Shown one piece after another: positions 6,227 to 8,491 of a DNA stretch of 8,491 bases (its first letter is position 1; every line of letters starts with the position of its first letter). The DNA comes from Persephonella sp. (GTDB taxonomy: Bacteria > Aquificota > Aquificia > Aquificales > Hydrogenothermaceae). Location of the stretch: contig JALTAS010000190.1 in NCBI GenBank assembly GCA_027058925.1, forward strand, positions 1 through 8,491. Reading direction: 5' to 3'. The translations under genes and the position numbers were made by a program. The notes under the pieces are model-generated. The model was not told where the DNA came from, ran no database searches, and worked only from the letters and a program-made list of their open reading frames with translations.

Positions 6227-6937
6227 TTGGGACTCCGCTACAGGAGGATTCTTCTAAAGCTATCAGGAGAAGCACTTATGGGGGATCTTGACTATGGGAT
6301 AGATCCCCTTTTTATTGATGAACTTGCAGAAGAAATAAAATCTGTTTATGAGATAGGGGCTGAGATAGCTATAGTTATAGGAGGAGGAAATATTTTTAGA
6401 GGGGTGAATGGCTCCTCAATGGGTATGGACAGGGCGACAGCAGACTATATGGGGATGCTTGCCACAGTTATGAACGCCCTTGCTCTTCAAGACATACTTG
6501 AAAAAAAGGATGTTCCAACAAGGGTTATGTCTGCCATTGAGATGAGGCAGATAGCAGAGCCTTACATCAGAAGAAGGGCGATAAGACACCTTGAAAAAGG
6601 GAGAATTGTCATATTTGCTGCAGGGACAGGAAGTCCATTTTTTACAACAGACACCACAGGAGCTTTAAGAGCAGCTGAAATAAAAGCTGATGTTCTTCTT
6701 AAAGCAACCAAGGTTGACGGTATATACGACAAAGATCCAATGAAGTATCCAGATGCAAAGCTCCTCAGAGAAGTTTCATATCTTGAAGTTATTAATAAAG
6801 GTCTTAAAGTTATGGATCATACAGCCTTAACACTTTGTATGGAAAACAAACTTCCTATCGTTGTTTTTAACATAAAGAAAAAAGGAAACATAATGAAAAT
6901 ACTCCTTGGAGAGCCTATAGGCTCAAAAGTTGTTTGA
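6227..6937 (+). CDS. pyrH: UMP kinase (uridylate kinase)
   Basis: This cytoplasmic enzyme phosphorylates UMP to UDP with ATP, the first dedicated kinase step toward UTP and CTP. The 236-residue protein belongs to the bacterial amino-acid-kinase fold group, unrelated to eukaryotic UMP/CMP kinase. Motifs are KLSGEAL (11-17), GGGNIFRG (52-59), [22 protein letters not shown] (67-88), [11 protein letters not shown] (133-143) and VDGIYDKDP (163-171). Bacterial UMP kinases are hexamers inhibited by UTP and usually activated by GTP. Translation starts at TTG, three bases after the tsf stop (6221-6223), so it belongs to the rpsB-tsf operon as in many bacteria. Its 3' end overlaps the opposing small gene by 15 bases and carries a perfect 14-bp palindrome. 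Confidence 0.97.
   Translation: MGLRYRRILLKLSGEALMGDLDYGIDPLFIDELAEEIKSVYEIGAEIAIVIGGGNIFRGVNGSSMGMDRATADYMGMLATVMNALALQDILEKKDVPTRVMSAIEMRQIAEPYIRRRAIRHLEKGRIVIFAAGTGSPFFTTDTTGALRAAEIKADVLLKATKVDGIYDKDPMKYPDAKLLREVSYLEVINKGLKVMDHTALTLCMENKLPIVVFNIKKKGNIMKILLGEPIGSKVV
6911..6924. repeat. Perfect 14-bp palindrome at the pyrH 3' end
   Basis: GAGCCTATAGGCTC equals its own reverse complement. As RNA from either strand it forms a short GC-rich hairpin. It lies in the last pyrH codons and touches the stop codon of the opposing gene. Neither strand has a T-run directly after it, so a classic bidirectional terminator is not established. An imperfect hairpin just downstream (AACCT 6937-6941 with AGGTT 6957-6961, inner CAAT/ATTG) could add to it. 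Confidence 0.6.
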
Positions 6938-7381
6938 ACCTATCAATTTAATTGTCAGGTTGTAAAACTTTAAGTCTAATACTCTTGTTACTTTACAGTA
7001 AGCAATTACTTTGTTTCTGCCAGATTTTCCAGTTAACTTGATTTCATTTTCATCAAATTTTCTTGAAAAAGTAATGTTAAACTCCTTTGAAATAGTATTT
7101 ATAAGGTATCCTAAAGTTATAAAACAGTCCTCAGGATTCAGAAAGACTTCCTGAACAATTACCTTCTGTTTACTTTTATATAAAACTACATTAATTTCCA
7201 TATCGTATTTTTCAGACGGATGAATTGTTACTTTACATTTTTCATAACTTCCATACTTTTTGCATTCAGCGATCTTAAGTTCAGATATACTTTGTCCTAT
7301 CTTGATCCCAAAGAGAGAGTTCATCTCTTTTGCTTCTGCAAAAAAGATAAAAACAGCCATAAAAACAAAAATGTATCTCAT
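6923..7381 (-). CDS. Predicted secreted (periplasmic) protein of unknown function
   Basis: I do not recognise this 152-aa protein. It begins with a Sec-type signal: MRY, a hydrophobic core ([11 protein letters not shown], 4-14), then AEA ahead of KEMNS, so cleavage after about residue 17 is likely. No lipobox Cys is present. The mature part starts with [14 protein letters not shown] (24-37), a pattern seen near the start of several small periplasmic domains, and continues with alternating beta-prone stretches. It has four cysteines (C40, C49, C86, C129), all in the mature part, compatible with two disulfides. GGAGGT on the minus strand (7392-7387) lies 5 bases before the ATG. The gene sits between pyrH and frr in opposite orientation and overlaps the pyrH end. 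The signal and good ribosome binding site argue that it is real. Confidence 0.75.
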   Translation of the reverse strand: MRYIFVFMAVFIFFAEAKEMNSLFGIKIGQSISELKIAECKKYGSYEKCKVTIHPSEKYDMEINVVLYKSKQKVIVQEVFLNPEDCFITLGYLINTISKEFNITFSRKFDENEIKLTGKSGRNKVIAYCKVTRVLDLKFYNLTIKLIGSNNF

Positions 7382-7429
7382 ACAATACCTCCACAGTTTT
7401 AAATAAGTAAACGAATCAAAGAAAAAGTC

Positions 7430-7451
7430 CTGACATATGCCGTGATATAAT
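7430..7451 (+). promoter_or_regulatory. Extended -10 promoter for frr
   Basis: TATAAT (7446-7451) is a perfect -10, and the TG at 7443-7444 one base before it makes it an extended -10, which can work without a good -35. No -35 hexamer stands at 16-18 bases. CTGACA lies at 7430-7435, 10 bases upstream. Transcription would start near 7458, about 33 bases before the frr ATG. A separate promoter is expected because the minus-strand gene cuts frr off from the pyrH operon. Confidence 0.65.
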
Positions 7452-7490
7452 AAAAGTGTAAGTTTCTAATAGCAGATAAAGGAGGTCGGG

Positions 7491-8045
7491 ATGATACAGG
7501 AATACCTGAAAGATGCTGAAAAAAGGATGAAAAAAGCTGTGGAAAAATTTAAAGAAGAGCTTGCCGGAATAAGAACATCAAGAGCATCAACAGCTATTGT
7601 TGAGAACATAAAAATAGATTATTACGGCGTAGAAATGCCTTTAAAACAGCTTGCAACAATAACAATACCAGAACCATCACAGATAGTTATACAGGCGTGG
7701 GATCAGAATGCAGTCCCCCTTATAGAAAAAGCTATAAGAGATGCAAACATTGGAGCAAATCCACAGACTGAAGGGAACATAATCAGGATTATACTTCCCC
7801 CTATGACTGAAGAAAGGAGGAAAGAGATCGTAAAGTTTATCGGGAAGCTTGCTGAAGAAGCAAGGATAGCTGTTAGGAACGTGAGAAGAGACGACAAAGA
7901 AAAACTTGAAGAGCTAAAAAAAGAAGGGTTTTCAGAAGATGATGTAAAAAAAGCCCTTGAACAGCTTCAAAAGATAACAGACAAATACATAAAAGAGATA
8001 AACCAGCTGGCAGAGAAGAAAGAAGAGGAAGTGCTTTCCCTCTAA
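7491..8045 (+). CDS. frr: Ribosome recycling factor
   Basis: RRF, with EF-G, splits the post-termination ribosome so subunits can be reused. The 184-residue protein is the usual length. Domain I, a three-helix bundle, is made of residues 1-30 and about 105-184. Domain II is a beta-rich segment between them (YYGVEMPLKQLATITIPEPSQIVI, about 44-67). Signature parts are ELAGIRTSRAS (23-33, the usual form being RTGRAS), PLPP-like ILPPMTEERRKE (100-111) and VRNVRRDD (127-134). AAAGGAGGT just before the ATG is a strong ribosome binding site. It has its own promoter and is followed by rimP after 64 bases, so the two may share a transcript. Confidence 0.97.
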   Translation: MIQEYLKDAEKRMKKAVEKFKEELAGIRTSRASTAIVENIKIDYYGVEMPLKQLATITIPEPSQIVIQAWDQNAVPLIEKAIRDANIGANPQTEGNIIRIILPPMTEERRKEIVKFIGKLAEEARIAVRNVRRDDKEKLEELKKEGFSEDDVKKALEQLQKITDKYIKEINQLAEKKEEEVLSL

Positions 8046-8095
8046 AGCTTTGAAATTTCACTTCAAAATTCTTATATTTAATCCTGAAAAAAGCA

Positions 8096-8100
8096 GGGAG
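8096..8100 (+). promoter_or_regulatory. Shine-Dalgarno site supporting the rimP TTG start
   Basis: GGGAG stands 9 bases before the TTG at 8110. The only nearby ATG in this frame is inside the conserved helix, and the GTG at 8114 is out of frame and quickly stopped, so TTG is the best start. Confidence 0.5.
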
Positions 8101-8109
8101 ATTTGTAGA

Positions 8110-8491
8110 TTGGGTGAGAATATAGTTGAAAGAGTAAAGGAGATGCTCCAGCCTCTTGTTGAGGAGAGAGGCTTGAAGCTTGTTGATGTTGAGTACATAA
8201 CCGCAGGTAAACCTGTTTTAAGGATATATGTTTACAATCCTGAAGGAACAAGCATAGAAGACTGTGAATGGATAAGCAGAAGAATAGGCGCTCTTCTTGA
8301 TGTGGAAGATCTGATTCCAGTTTCTTACATACTTGAGGTTTCATCCCCTGGACTTGACAGGAAACTGAAAAACAAAGAAGAGTATGAGATTTTTAAAGGT
8401 AGAGATGTTAAGATAGTAACAAAAGAGCCTGTTGATGGAAAAAATATTTTTGAAGGTATTTTAAAAGGACTTGAAGATGATAATGTATTAC
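8110..8491 (+). CDS. rimP: Ribosome maturation factor RimP (partial, runs off the window)
   Basis: RimP binds free 30S subunits and aids late assembly near S12 and S19. Read from the TTG at 8110, about 127 residues are present of a usual ~150, with no stop before the window end. The N-terminal domain has PLVEERGLKLVDVEYI (15-30), then LRIYVYNPEG. The middle carries the family signature: SIEDCEWISRRIGALLDVED, then LEVSSPGLDRKLK, nearly identical to the common form EVSSPGLDRPL. The C-terminal SH3-like domain begins near FKGRDVKIVTKEP and is cut off. The frame is open upstream to the frr stop but that stretch does not look like RimP. In many bacteria rimP leads nusA and infB; whether they follow here is beyond the window. 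Confidence 0.93.
   Translation, partial: MGENIVERVKEMLQPLVEERGLKLVDVEYITAGKPVLRIYVYNPEGTSIEDCEWISRRIGALLDVEDLIPVSYILEVSSPGLDRKLKNKEEYEIFKGRDVKIVTKEPVDGKNIFEGILKGLEDDNVL

Noticed and set aside
7220..7402. Plus-strand 60-codon frame over the start of the secreted-protein gene
   Set aside because: It is antisense to a gene with a good signal peptide and binding site. Its own composition (Phe, Ser, Lys) and lack of a Shine-Dalgarno mark it as a shadow.
8046..8109. Terminator between frr and rimP from TTTGAA...TTCAAA (8049-8067)
   Set aside because: The stem is six AT-rich pairs with a seven-base loop and no T-run, too weak for a terminator. The gap looks like ordinary spacer plus a ribosome binding site.
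8078..8344. Minus-strand open frame of 88 codons near the right end
   Set aside because: It lies antisense to clear rimP coding sequence, has no ribosome binding site that I can see, and is Ser/Leu/Cys-rich like a shadow frame.

Overview
The window is about 8.5 kb of densely packed, AT-rich bacterial chromosome holding mostly housekeeping genes. Arginine is written largely as AGA/AGG and isoleucine often as ATA, and the proteins are rich in Lys, Glu and Ile. With the gene content, this suggests a thermophile of the Aquificota, and a Persephonella-like organism would fit. That placement is inference from composition and protein style, not a database match. I see no insertion sequence, tRNA, rRNA, CRISPR array or phage gene, and no gene-free stretch over 300 bases.

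Left block (1-3529, plus strand): the last codons of an unidentified protein, a 120-aa helical protein of unknown function ending in an SSB-like acidic tip (EDDLPF), phosphoglycerate kinase (pgk), an inositol-monophosphatase-family sugar phosphatase, and a fused chorismate mutase-prephenate dehydratase (pheA). Gaps of 7-12 bases, Shine-Dalgarno sequences overlapping upstream stops, and an ATGA overlap indicate one operon whose promoter lies upstream of the window. It joins central carbon metabolism to phenylalanine synthesis.

Middle (3516-4727): a minus-strand LptF/LptG-type lipopolysaccharide-export permease converges on pheA with a 14-base tail overlap and diverges from rpsB. The 150-base divergent gap carries two candidate promoters that face each other and share -10 bases. 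It also carries a structured leader just before rpsB, probably for feedback control by ribosomal protein S2.

Right block (4728-8491): rpsB-tsf-pyrH is a tight operon encoding S2 with a long acidic tail, a short-form EF-Ts, and UMP kinase. The often adjacent frr (ribosome recycling factor) is separated from it by a small minus-strand gene for a predicted secreted protein of unknown function. frr has its own extended -10 promoter and is followed by rimP (ribosome maturation), which runs off the window end with no stop codon.

The items most worth a second look are the non-SSB protein with the SSB-like C-terminus, the rpsB leader, the matching TGACA/TGATATA elements upstream of rpsB and frr, and the face-to-face promoters between the permease gene and rpsB.
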